From contig JAQSEB010000054.1 of assembly GCA_030063045.1 (NCBI GenBank), forward strand, positions 806,001 through 870,000: a stretch of DNA of 64,000 nt, written 5' to 3'. Below are positions 10,276-23,772 of this stretch, in pieces. Each line of letters begins with the position of its first letter. The first letter of the stretch is position 1. The notes under the pieces were generated by a model that was not told the origin of the DNA, searched no databases, and was given only the letters and a program-made list of their open reading frames with translations. This DNA comes from Pratylenchus scribneri (lineage: Eukaryota; Nematoda; Chromadorea; Rhabditida; Pratylenchidae). Made by a program: the position numbers and the translations under genes.

Positions 10276-11353
10276 ATGAATTTACGCTTAATCCAAATTT
10301 TTACTTCCTTATTCCTTTTGATTCTTCTGCAACAGGGGGCACAATCACATTCGGTATTGGATATGATTTAATTTGCCCAAAAAGGAATTTATATTGACAA
10401 AATAATTATAGCGGTTTACCTTTTACGGGTTTGCCCTACATTCACAAAACATAAACCATTGGACAAAATTAAAGGGTTTTAAACGATTAAAATCACATTT
10501 TGGTTTTTGGTTCAAAACTAATTTGGAATTGGTTAAACCCAAGCCAAAATATTTTCAAATGATGCGTCTTCGGAAATTAGAGTGTTTTTTCGGCAAATTA
10601 GATCCCTTAAAAATGTACAAAAATAGATTATGACAATGCCAACATTTTAGCACCACCGCCATCATCATAAGCATCCATGTCCATGTGCTTGTCCATGTGC
10701 TGACTCTTCATCTTCATCCTCTTCCTCATCTTCTTCATCGGAATCCAGGGAACGGCATCATCATCATCATGGATGCCATCATGGGAATCACACAAAACCG
10801 CCTCATCATCATTGTCCATGCGAAGGACCAACCACCCCTTCGCCTCCTCCCTCAAGCCCATTCACTCCATCACATGGAAGTTCACCTTCCACCCCGTTCA
10901 ATCCAAGTACAGTAAAATAATTCGTAATTTTCCATTCCTTCTCTAATTAGGCACTCCGTCTGATGCATCCACTCCGTCACCTCCACCTCCCACCACCCCT
11001 AGCCAATGTGCCCAATGCCCAGTCGATGCGGTCACCCTGACTCCAGGAAATGCAACGATTGGAACGGCAACGGCCACATCGGAAATTGGGCCAAGTGATT
11101 CGGCCGGATGCATTACATTGAATGTAACTTGCACAGCGACGGGTGGTCAAGTTTTCATGCAGGTAAAGTTTATGGCCCAATAAATTGTTATTTGCTGAAT
11201 TCACAGTTCAATGTGGAACAAGGTGGACCGGATGAACCCATTGGGACTGTTGTTGAGGCCACATTAAATTGTAATAAAGAAAATAAATGGGTTTACACTG
11301 GCGAGGATGGATCCAGCCGTGTTATTAATGAAGTGAATTGTGTTCTCACTTGA
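10276..11353 (+). CDS. Secreted C6-domain protein with His/Cys/Ser-rich N-terminus
   Basis: Exons: 10276-10353, 10651-10906, 10951-11162 and 11207-11353 give 230 codons plus stop. Exon 1 is essentially a signal peptide (LRLIQIFTSLFLLILLQQGAQS). Exon 2 encodes a low-complexity region: HHRHHHKHPCPCACPCAD, a run of 11 serines, a second His cluster (RHHHHHGCHHGNH), then Pro/Ser/Thr-rich sequence. Residues from about 130 fit the nematode C6 domain (PF01681-like): QCAQCPVDAVTL, SAGCITLNVTCTATGG, VEATLNCNKENKWVY and INEVNCVLT, with six cysteines. The function of C6 proteins is unknown. The His/Cys clusters could bind metal (inference). Intron 1 carries repeat family A. Confidence 0.85.
10418..10575 (+). 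repeat. Dispersed repeat family A, C6-gene intron 1
   Basis: Begins GGGTTTGCCCTACATTC and continues with the family's internal blocks (CAAAATTAAAGGGT, GGTTAAACCCAAGCC, AAATGATGC). The right end is truncated. Confidence 0.65.
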
Positions 11354-11732
11354 ATTTGAAGGAATGGAATGAAACAATTGATTAATTTGATGATTGGATA
11401 TATTAATAAATGATTTGAGCAATAATTATGATTATATTTATCATTGTGAAAAATAAATTTTTAGCTCAAATCACTCGATTTTACAAGTAGATAATTGATA
11501 ATATAAAAATACAATTTTCTTTTTTGTAGAAAATTTTAATCCATTTTTACAGTTCGTTAAATTTCTCTTAATTCATTCTGCTATACGCATAAGATTTGAC
11601 GAAACTTGCGCATCAAACCGATTTTCAACAAATGGATTTTTAGCATATTTGTTTCCATAAGCCAAGATTAATTCAGCCTTTTTTTAATTTGAACTGTTTT
11701 AATTCTGTCAATTTTAATTCCGCCTTGTTAAC

Positions 11733-12715
11733 TCAGAATAATTCCGCTTGGCGAACATAGAATAATTCCGCCTGGCGAACTTAGAATAATTCCGCTTATA
11801 ATTCCGCCTGGCGAACATAGAATAATTCCGCCTGGCGAACTTAGAATAATTCCGCCTGGCGAACTTAGAATAATTCCGCCTGGCTAACATAGAATAATTC
11901 CGCCTGGCGAACTTAGAATAATTCCGCCTGGCGAACTTAGAATAATTCCGCCTGGCGAACTTAGAATAATTCCGCCTGGCGAACTTAGAATAATTCCGCC
12001 TGGCGAAATTAGAATAATTCCGCCTGGCGAACTTAGAATAATTCCGCCTGGCTAACATAGAATAATTCCGCCTGGCGAACTTAGAATAATTCCGCCTGGC
12101 GAACTTAGAATAATTCCGCCTGGCGAACTTAGAATAATTCCGCCTGGCGAACTTAGAATAATTCCGCCTGGCGAAATTAGAATAATTCCGCCTGACGAAC
12201 TTAGAATAATTCCGCCTGGCGAACATAGAATAATTCCGCCTGGCGAACTTAGAATAATTCCGCCTGGCGAACTTAGAATAATTCCGCCTGGCGAACTTAG
12301 AATAATTCCGCCTGGCGAACATAGAATAATTCCGCCTGGCGAACTTAGAATAATTCCGCCTGGCGAACTTAGAATAATTCCGCCTGGCTAACATAGAATA
12401 ATTCCGCCTGGCGAACTTAGAATAATTCCGCCTGGCGAACTTAGAATAATTCCGCCTGGCGAACTTAGAATAATTCCGCCTGGCGAACATAGAATAATTC
12501 CGCCTGGCGAACTTAGAATAATTCCGCCTGGCGAACTTAGAATAATTCCGCCTGGCGAACTTAGAATAATTCCACCTGGCGAACTTAGAATAATTCCGCC
12601 TGGCGAACTTAGAATAATTCCGCCTGGCGAACTTAAAATAATTCCGCCTGGCGAATTTAGAATAATTCCGCCTGGCGAATTTAGAATAATTCCGCCTGGT
12701 CAACTTAGAATAAAA
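11733..12715 (+). repeat. 24-bp satellite array, about 40 units
   Basis: Tandem units of 24 bp built around AATTCCGCCTGGCGAACTTA, about 980 bp in all. Variant units recur with a 168-bp (seven-unit) period: TGGCTAACAT begins at 11881, 12049 and 12385 (with TGGCGAACAT at 12217), TGGCGAAATT at 12001 and 12169, and TGGCGAACAT at 12313 and 12481. This shows higher-order amplification. Because 24 is a multiple of three, the array is open in more than one frame; the long minus-strand frame (RNYSKFAR repeats) is not evidence of a gene. The array separates the C6-domain gene and OAT, which are transcribed toward each other. Confidence 0.95.
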
Positions 12716-12842
12716 TAATTCATTATTACTTTATTATTTTTATGATATGATTTGGAAATTCAATAACAATTATTCAATTAATGCAAAATAATACAAAAAT
12801 GAATAATATCTCAAAAGGTGTTCATCAAAAGATTTCGTATAT

Positions 12843-15600
<2,758 letters not shown>

Positions 15601-16590
15601 TTTTCTGAAACTGAAAAGTCTAAAATGAAAATAAAATATGGAAGAAATGAATGGATAAATTTATACATTTCTCATTTATGAATGTCCTTCATTCATGTAT
15701 AAAAAATTATTTGTCAACACTTTATCAAATATGATGCAGGGATTTTTTTGGGATTATGTACTTATTTTATATTTTTGCTCTACATTTATCGCCTCTGCAA
15801 CATAAATGTTGGTTTTTGGGATTAGTAAAAGGCAGGAAATGAGGATGGATTAACTAGAAAACGATAAGAAATAATGTTTTCAAGGTACAAGTCGTTTGCA
15901 TCATGCTGATGGCATAAATGAGAAAAAATTGAAATTTTGATTTTTTATAAACTTAATAGAAAATTATGGAAAGTGGAATTGTGATTTTTTAATAATCTCT
16001 AGAAAATATTGGAAAAATGGAAATTTGATTTTTCTAATAATCTCATCATAAAAAATATCGGAAAAAATGGAAATGTAATTTTTTAAAATTAATCTCATAG
16101 AAAATATTGGAAAAATGGAAATTTAATTTTTTTATTATATAAATCGCATAGAAAATATTGTAAAAATGAGAAATGTGATTTTTATTTAGAGTACTTGAGT
16201 TATTGTATAGGGTATGACACATGATAATAGATAATACCGGGTTTTGGTGGTGTATTCTTCAAAAATTTTTAAACAAAACCCATAAAATAGGGCAAAGATG
16301 GGTGGCTGACACGAGGGCAAGAAAAAAAAAGATATTTATGGGTTGAAAAATCAATAAAAAGTCCGGCTAACAAGTTATATTTCCGGTAAAACTAAACCAA
16401 TTTTTTAAATTATATACCATTGAATAGCTAAGACTTAGATCTTCAATATGACATTAAATTTTTGGAAAAGGTTCAATACTTCAAAACTTCCCAACTTTCT
16501 CGCGCCCAGTTAGCCTGCGCCCAGCAGTAGGTAAAGGTACCCGGGGCAGAATATTCAAATGGCATAAATTAATTTAATTCCCCCTCACAG
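15601..16590. other. Region upstream of OAT and of the CNG channel exons
   Basis: This kilobase separates two divergent genes. It should hold the OAT promoter and, on the plus strand, the missing N-terminal/S1 exons of the CNG channel. I could not identify S1-like exons here. Most of 15930-16190 is a degenerate tandem repeat. Confidence 0.5.
15930..16190 (+). repeat. Degenerate tandem repeat, unit about 57-65 bp
   Basis: About four to five units sharing AATCTCATAGAAAATATTGG followed by AAAAATGGAAATTTGATTTT. Very AT-rich. It sits where 5' exons of the channel gene would be expected. Confidence 0.75.
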
Positions 16591-19500
16591 CTTTATGTGA
16601 TTCAATCAATTTATTTGATTTGTTCATCAATTCACGTCTAAGTGAGGATATTAGCTATTAATTTTAATTGGGCTTTGTATTTTTAAGCATATATGGAGGA
16701 TGGAATGCTGATGAAGGATTGGCGGCGTTTGACAAAACGATATTTACGCCGGCAAGTTTCTTCTTCTTTGGTCACCCGAATTTTACTTACCATTTTCGAA
16801 ATATTTAGAAAATCTTTTATATCATGGGGTTAAGCTTGTTATCAAAATGATTGATCAAAACATAATTGGCCAAAAATTTATGGCCATAAAACAAAAACTG
16901 CTCGATTTTGACCTATTTTGCCACCATTTTGGACATAATTTTTTAAATCAAATTCCTTTATTGTTTCTCTAATCATTCTCAATTATGGCTATATAATTTC
17001 ATCAAATTTGCAAAGCTAAATCGAAAAATCAATCCAAAAATTTCGAATCAATACGCAAAATCGGGTCTTCAATTATTTTCTTTCCCAAAAAAATAAAACT
17101 CCTCTTCAATTAAGTTGGCATTTCCCAATGGATTTGTTGGCAATTTTCCCTCTCGATTTGCTTTTATTGCTCAATCGGAATATTTCCCTATCGAGGGTGA
17201 ATCGTCTCGCAAAATGCTATCGCGTTTGGGAATTTGTGCAGGTTGGGGAAATGTGGCCAATTTCATAGACAATTTCCCCACTGTGAATAGATGACAAATG
17301 TGCGCACAAATTATCCAAATGCATTTCGAATCCTCCATATTATCATCGTTTGCGTGGTACTCCGCAATCCCTTTTAATAATCGAAAAGATTTTAGTACAG
17401 CAATTTTAGAGTAACTGGGTCATTCTTTTGGCCCCTCAACAAAGAAGCAACCAATTTAGGAAGGCTCCATGCTATTCAAAAGCCCTAAAATGTCCTCTAA
17501 AATGAGTCCTTCTAAATTAATTTGAAGTGTTAAAACAATTTGTAAAATAAGCGACTTTTCCCTCCGAGTTATTATTTCAAAGATATATAACTATTTTTAA
17601 TGTTTGGATTTTATAAAATTTAAAGAAGCTATTTTTAGAGGATATTTTAGGCTGTCAAATGGTATATGGCCTTCCCGAATTGACCTTGACTATTGCCTCG
17701 TTTAGTTTTAGAAAAAATGGCACAGATATTGAAATGACGATACTTAATTGTCCTCTACAGCCTCCCTCATCAACCCGAAATTCCCCATTTTTATTTAAGG
17801 TCCTTTTCCATTGGAATGCTGCCCTTTACTTCAAAATTTCTCTCTTTTATGGCATTTTTAGTTACTTTTTCCTCTTTATTCTTTATAAACTTATAATTTT
17901 GCAGCCACGGATCCAGCTGCTTGGGAATTTAATCTTGTCAAAAATCAGGTGGAACATTTTAAATGATTGAAAATTACCCAAAAAAGGACCCAATTTGGGT
18001 GGACTGTGGCCAAGTGCTTTGGGCAGAAATTGGCGAAGGCGAATGTGGGTTCAATGAAAGTGGTCGCGGCGATCCGGACACGGAAAGGGCCAACTATTTG
18101 GAGGAAATGGTCAAATATTGGACAAATCGGTTCAAATCTAATCACTTCATTTTAATAAAATTTTATGGAATTTTTCACAGTTCCGAACTCCTTCATTTCT
18201 CCAATTTTAGCAAACAATACAGTTTAAGCTTCTATTGGTCCTCCCTTACATTGACTACTTCCGGTCAACAGGCAAATAATTAAAATTATATCCTTTTACT
18301 GCCCGATAAAGCCATATCCAACGGCGGCAATGCACAATTTTTTGGAAATTTTCGACACAATTGTTGGCGTCCTTGTTTTTGCCGTCATTGTTGGCAGTGT
18401 TGGAAATGTGGTGAGAAATTATTTGGCATAAATGGTGGATTATTAATTTTGTAAATCCCCTCAAGGTGACAACAATGAACAGAGGAAGGGCCGAAATTCA
18501 ACAATTGAATGATGGCATCAAATTTTACATGAATTACAGGCAAATATTCTGCTGGGGAGGGGGGGGGGGGGGGAATTTGGTATCCGAATTTGTTCATTCC
18601 TATATCTATTAATCTTTCAGCTATTAATAGAATTTATTATCTTTTAAACTCTTTCTGTTAAGCAATTTGATATTAAGATAATTAATAAAAACATAATTGG
18701 CCAGAAGATATGGCCATAGAACCAAAAATGTTCAATTTTAATGCCTATTATTCCACTTTTTTCATCATGAATTTTTGTAATTTCCACTAAAATCTACTAA
18801 TTCTTTAATCAATTCGCTACATTCTTAGCTTTAAAATAGTAAAACTTTTCTTGGGTTACGGCTTATTTTTATTTTACTCGAAAAAATTGATTTGTTTCAC
18901 TAAAAATATGGATGCGCATTCATTCGGAAAAATGGAAAGAATAATAAAGAAATTGGAACTTTAAGGAATGTTTCGGATGGAATGCAAAAAAGAGTGCTCG
19001 ATTGCATTCATTATATCCAAAGGCATGCTCAAATTCAGAATGAAGAGGCAAATAACCCCAAATTTTACAATAAAAAATTAAATATTTCTCATCAGACAAT
19101 TATGAGCACAATTCCACCCCGTCTCCGAGGTGAATTGGCCGTTCATTTGCACATGGTCCATACATTTTTATCCCTATAATTCTCCAAATTTAAGGAAACC
19201 CTCCGAGGAATTGAACTTTTTGCCGACTGTGAGCCTTCCCTCCTCTATGAACTTGTTTTACGGCTTCAAATGCAAATGGTGTTTAATTAAATTTTTAATA
19301 TTTTTATTCATTCATTTCCCTAAATTTCTTTGTAGTTTGCTCCAAATGATTTCATTTGTCGACGAGGCGATTTGGCCAAGGTGAACACGAACATTAGGGA
19401 AGATGAATGTATTTTGGCGGATTGAATAGCCTAATTAATTAGCGAGGAGTCAAATCAGGGAGCTTTATTCCGCTTTACACAATAAGAATTTTCATTAAAT

Positions 19501-20839
19501 TTGATGCCAAATGTAAGAGTTGGATGAGATCTATTGAATGATGTAGAAAACTAATGGATTAGGATTATGACCAAAAATATTCGAACAAATATTTAAAAAT
19601 GGTTATCCATATTCTCGTATCCATATTTCCGTAAAAGTTGATCCAATCTATTTATGCAATATTCCATTTAATAGCCAAAGCTTTGCTCTTCAAAATAATG
19701 ACAAATTAGGTGAAAATGCTTCACTGCTTTAAGAGTTATATTTCGCCAAAACCTGGCCGCCCTTTCCGCTTCTAGAAAAGTTAAATAATTTTAATTAATT
19801 AATTAAATGTTTAAATTCTAAGAAATATAATTCCCATCTTGGATTTACTTATCGCAAAAATGACTAATTTATAGGAAATGTATGTGCTGAAACGTGGCGT
19901 TTTGGCCGTCATCGACGATGACGACGATTCTGGAGAGCAACATCAAAAAAGGCTGGGCAAAGGAAATGCTTTTGGTGAAATGGCAATTCTTCGGCCAACT
20001 GGTCCACTGGGCCGTCTCCTCTCCCGACGGCCACATTCCCTCCGTTCGTTGGGCTATTCCGAAGTGTATTTGCTCACACAAGAGGATGCATTGGCCGTTT
20101 TTGTGGATTATCCCGAACAACGGCATTCACTCATTCAGAAAGGTACAAAAAAACATTTTTCGCTTTTTATTTTTGTCAAAATTTTCAGCCACTGAAATTT
20201 TGATCGCTCGAGGCCAGTTGAAACCGGAACATTTGGTCCAACAAGTTCCATTGAGCCCTGTTGAATTTTGCGGCATAGAAAGCACAATTGAGGTGATTTT
20301 TCTAAGCCTTCATTATTTTACGCATTTGGTAATATTTCTTCCATAATAAACTTTTAATATTGGGTTAAGCTCTTTCTCAAGATATCAAAATGACCAATCC
20401 AAACTTAATTGGCCAAATAGTTATGGCCAATAAATTAAATCAACAAAATGTTGGCCTATATTCCCGTTTTTTGGCCATAATTTTTGCAATTTCCAATCAA
20501 TTCCACAAATGCTTTACAATTGTATCAAATTTGTCTTAATTAATGTAATGCTAATATTAATTTATTTGATGGGTCTAATTTGGGTGCAATGCCCACATTT
20601 ATTTAACTTTTACACTTTTCAGGTTCTCCAAAAGCTTGAAGGCACATTGGAAGAGATTGATGTTCAATTGGATCAACTTTATGCAAAATTTACGGTATGA
20701 CAACGGCAAAATTGATTCTAATTTATTCAAATACCAAATTCAGAATAACAGTTCGGAAATGAAAAGGGAAATGACATCGTTAGAGGCAAATTATCGACAA
20801 ATCCGGCAAAAAATGAAGGCAAAAGTGGAAGAAGAATGA
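16591..20839 (+). CDS. Cyclic-nucleotide-gated channel subunit (5' partial), TAX-2/CNGB-like
   Basis: Exons: 16591-16641, 16688-16751, 17115-17241, 17291-17356, 17800-17860, 17905-17948, 17987-18129, 18211-18271, 18312-18410, 18466-18539, 18966-19155, 19195-19278, 19336-19380, 19875-20142, 20189-20292, 20623-20694 and 20744-20839, about 548 codons. Visible from mid-S2 (LCDSINLFDLFINSRL) through S3 (WHFPMDLLAIFPLDLL), S4 (NISLSRVNRLAKCYRVWEF), S5 (HIIIVCVVLFHWNAALYF), pore (FYWSSLTLTTSGQQPYPT), S6 (FAVIVGSVGNVV), C-linker and cNMP-binding domain (FICRRGDLAKEMYVLKRG, GNAFGEMAILRPTGPLGRLLSRRPHSLRSLGYSEVYLL), ending in a coiled coil. The filter reads SGQQ, lacking the acidic residue of TIGE-type alpha subunits, which suggests a modulatory subunit. 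Three introns (from 16752, 18272 and 18540) need GC donors. The S1 and N-terminal exons were not found. Confidence 0.88.
16826..16990 (+). repeat. Dispersed repeat family B, CNG intron
   Basis: Contains GGGGTTAAGCTTGTTATC, AAAATGATTGATC and CATAATTGGCC, followed by TATGGCCATAAAACAA. These blocks recur in order in five other introns of the window. Confidence 0.7.
17410..17700. mobile_element. Foldback element family C, CNG intron
   Basis: Near-palindromic: TCATTCTTTTGGCC, AAGCAACCAATTTAGGAAGG, CAAAAGCCCTAAAATGTCC on the left, and their complements (GATATTTTAGGCTGTCAAAT, GGTATATGGCCTTCCCGAAT) on the right. Confidence 0.75.
18557..18573. repeat. Poly-G tract
   Basis: A run of about 17 G inside the third GC-AG intron of the CNG gene, 18 bp after its donor. 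Confidence 0.85.
18650..18815 (+). repeat. Dispersed repeat family B, CNG intron
   Basis: Matches the 16.8 kb copy: CTCTTTCTGTTAAGC, ACATAATTGGCCAGAAG, ATATGGCCATAGAACC. It is in the intron that begins at 18540. Confidence 0.65.
20358..20520 (+). repeat. Dispersed repeat family B, CNG intron
   Basis: Contains TTGGGTTAAGCTCTTTCTC, GATATCAAAATGACC, CTTAATTGGCC and AGTTATGGCCAA. Third copy within the same gene. Confidence 0.7.
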
Positions 20840-21542
20840 TCAACAACAATGGGCCGAGAAGAAATATTATATTTCCACGAAAAACAAATTTATTTATTTT
20901 TAAGCAATTTATTTTATTATAAATTCAAGTTTTTTCTTGTATTATTATTAAATAGAAGCATTTTAGTAAGCCAGTATAAAGCGTGAAAGAAAAATTAAAT
21001 TTTATATACGGTACAAGATATTCATTTTATTTTCAAATTTATACTTGGCTAAAGAGTATTTATGGGTTCATATATCATCATTTTTTATTGACTTTTCATT
21101 TTCATTTTTCACTCATCAATCAGTCAGTTCAGTCAATTTTTTGCTTTGCATTTGATTGACATTACATTTTGCAATTTAAATTAAATTTAGCTAGAATCTA
21201 GAACCCCGCATTTTTTGCCAAATCTTTGTAAGAATTAGCCTGCTTTAATCTGATTTCTTTGCACCAAGATTCTTGATTCATATTAGGACCCTCCTACACA
21301 ACACACAACATTGCAGTGTAATGTGATGTGATGGTAGTGCACGCCGCACGCGATATCCAATTCTAGATTACAAGTTTCTTATTAATGTTAGAATTAGAAG
21401 TTAGAACCAAAATCAAGTAATGATTCATAAAAATCAATTCTATTTAAACATTTATTTCAAATAATTTTTAGAAATTTAGTAGCCAATTAAATATTAAACT
21501 GAGCAAATATTCATTCATTCAAACAAATTTATTCAATCAACT
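20840..21542. other. Intergenic stretch without recognisable gene
   Basis: AT-rich spacer between the CNG gene and the coiled-coil gene, with short direct repeats (AACACACAAC, GTGATGTGATGG) near 21300. No exon or RNA gene was seen. Confidence 0.6.
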
Positions 21543-23333
21543 ATGGACAAAAATGGTGGCAACCAACAGCAGAAGGAAGGTTTTGAACTGGAAGAAGGGC
21601 AGCAGGAGGAACAGCATCAACAAGACCAAAATGATTCAATGAATTGCCAACCGCCAACCGATTTTCGTTCCATTTTTGGCATGGATTCGGGCAAACTGGC
21701 GGAGAAGTTCAACAAATTGGAGGTAATAAATAAACATTGACAATCGTTTATTCCATATTCTTTAGGCCGAGATGAAGAAGAAGGATGTGGAAATGATGGC
21801 ATTGAAGCAGGAAAATGGCAAATTAAAGCAGGAAAATAACAAATTGAAAGAGGAAAATGAAGGCATCGGTGAAGAAGGAAATGGAAATGAAGCTGGAAAA
21901 TGACAAATTAAAAGAAGAAATTGAAGCATTGCTCAAGGAATACAACGGGGAAATTGAGGTTTGTTTAAATTTTGATTATGAATTGTTTTGGTTATATTAT
22001 TAATTTCAGAGACTTCGACGTGATCTTCTGGCGGCCAGAGAAAAGCATGGAATTTACCTGGATCAGGAGAATTATAAGTAAGTCCAATTTTAATAAAATT
22101 ATTTAATAATCATTTAATTAATTTAGTCAAATGGTCAAGGCCATCGAAGAGAAGTCGTCCAAAGTTGATGAATTGGAGAGTCGATTCCTCGTTATGATGC
22201 AGCAGCTCAAAATTGTAAGTTTTATTAAATTTCTAATATAAAATTGAAATAATCCCTTTAAATTCAGCATTTAGAAGATTATGAGAACTTGAACGCCCAT
22301 TGTCAATCCGTCTACGACAAATACGGCACTGCTCTGGATAAACTGGAGAAAAGGAAGCGAGAGGTCGAGATCGTCCGAAAGGTCAGTTAAGTTTTAACCG
22401 GGTGAATGAGTCCATTAAAAATTGGAATTATTATTTAAAGGAGTTGGCCCAGACCAATGACAATTTGAAGGCTGCCAACAAAGCACTCGATGTTTCGGCC
22501 AATACATTTGTGCATCTTCGTTCTCAGGCAGTCAAGGTACAATTTAATTTGATTAACATTTTTAAATTCACACTTTTCAGTTCCAAACCATCTGCTCAAA
22601 TTACTCCCAAGATTTGAATACTCTTCACGCCAAGCTGGATTCAATTTCGGAGACGTTCATGCACAATCGCAATTTGATTGGCGAGATGGCCGCAGCACAG
22701 ACCACCCGTTTGGACAAAGGCAAAGAGCAACTCTGCGCATTCTCCGGAGAATTCGTGAAGCAAAATGAACTTGCGCTGAAGTCCGCCGAATCCTTTATGG
22801 CCGCCGTTAATTCCATGGTTGGTTTAATATGTTGAATTATTTAATTAAAAATTATTTTAGAAAGATTTGACTTCATCCATGGTCTCTCAAGTGTCCAATG
22901 TTTTTGCCGAATCGACCAATGAAGTGCACAATTTCGTGGACAAATTGCAGGACATCCAAAAGACAGGTTAGCGAATAATTCATTTAAACAATTAAATTAG
23001 CAAATATTTTAAGGCTCAACTCCCAGTCGTCAGCAAACCAACAACTTCATGGAGGGTATTATCCAAATGCTGTCAGCGGCCGAACTCGTCCCCGAACAAC
23101 GTGAATTGGTGACTCCACGTCGGACCAGCTACTTCCAAGGAGGCCGTGATTCCATTCTGGACTCATCCGAATTTGGTGCTGCACTCGTTTCTCCGGCAAT
23201 TCTGAAGAGCAATTTGCCCAGCCAAAAGATGGATGTCCAAGCGAAATCGACGAATGAAGAAGAGAAGACGACGACTTCGCTCGAAGGTGGTGCATCAATG
23301 CAAAGCAGCAACAAGGAGAACGGAGGGAAGTAA
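21543..23333 (+). CDS. Motorless coiled-coil protein resembling a kinesin-5 tail; one-base frameshift
   Basis: Exons: 21543-21722, 21766-21958, 22010-22077, 22127-22214, 22268-22381, 22441-22536, 22581-22817, 22861-22966 and 23014-23333. Discounting one base gives about 466 codons. The N-terminus is Gln/Glu-rich. A long coiled coil follows (AEMKKKDVEMMALKQENGKL through ELAQTNDNLKAANKAL), then a helical region (HAKLDSISETFMHNRNLIGE, CAFSGEFVKQNELALKSAES) like the Eg5/kinesin-5 tail. Near the end, LVTPRRTSYFQGG resembles a BimC box. No motor domain lies upstream, and the first exon has a normal start context, so it is either a tail-only paralogue or an unrelated coiled-coil protein. In exon 2, at about 21862 (GAAGGCATC), one extra base breaks the frame: downstream exons continue only the shifted frame (ASVKKEMEMK). 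This may be a real mutation or a sequence error. Confidence 0.7.
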
Positions 23334-23772
23334 ACACCGACAATGCCAATATGATGATGCATTTCCCATTGACATAAATCCCACATATTTTTGTTTTATT
23401 TATTTTTGATCCTAAATTTTTGTTTGTCTTTACTTGACCTAATTTTTTTGGATAAAATTAAATAAAATATTATGTTTTATGTATATGTAAATTATGTTTT
23501 AATCTCAATACCTTTAACTTGGAAGGGCATGTTTAAATCTGCTTGAATTTTTTGAATGATTCTTTTTCTCCTTACCTAGTTTTAAAAACACCTCCATTTC
23601 GTACTTATTATAACCCAAATCTTCCCCCCCCCCCCCCCCCCCCCCCAATTGGGGTTGGAATGTTTCCTTCCTTCCTACTTCTTGATTGGATGAATTGAAC
23701 AATTAACAGAATTGTTGTTACAAGCCAATTAAAAATTAATTAAATTTCAATTAAAATATTAATCAAATTTAG
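23334..23772. other. Spacer with a 20-base poly-C tract
   Basis: AT-rich, with a poly-C run of about 20 at 23627-23646. No exon of the GH63 gene is recognisable here, although the fragment that follows would need one. Confidence 0.6.

Noticed and set aside
11714..12703. A 329-codon open frame of RNYSKFAR repeats on the minus strand
   Set aside because: It is the 24-bp satellite; a unit length divisible by three keeps several frames open by default. At other loci the same unit reads GIILSSPG in another frame. No start context, signal or conservation.
11733..12715. CRISPR-like array
   Set aside because: Units are contiguous, with no unique spacers, in a eukaryotic gene context.
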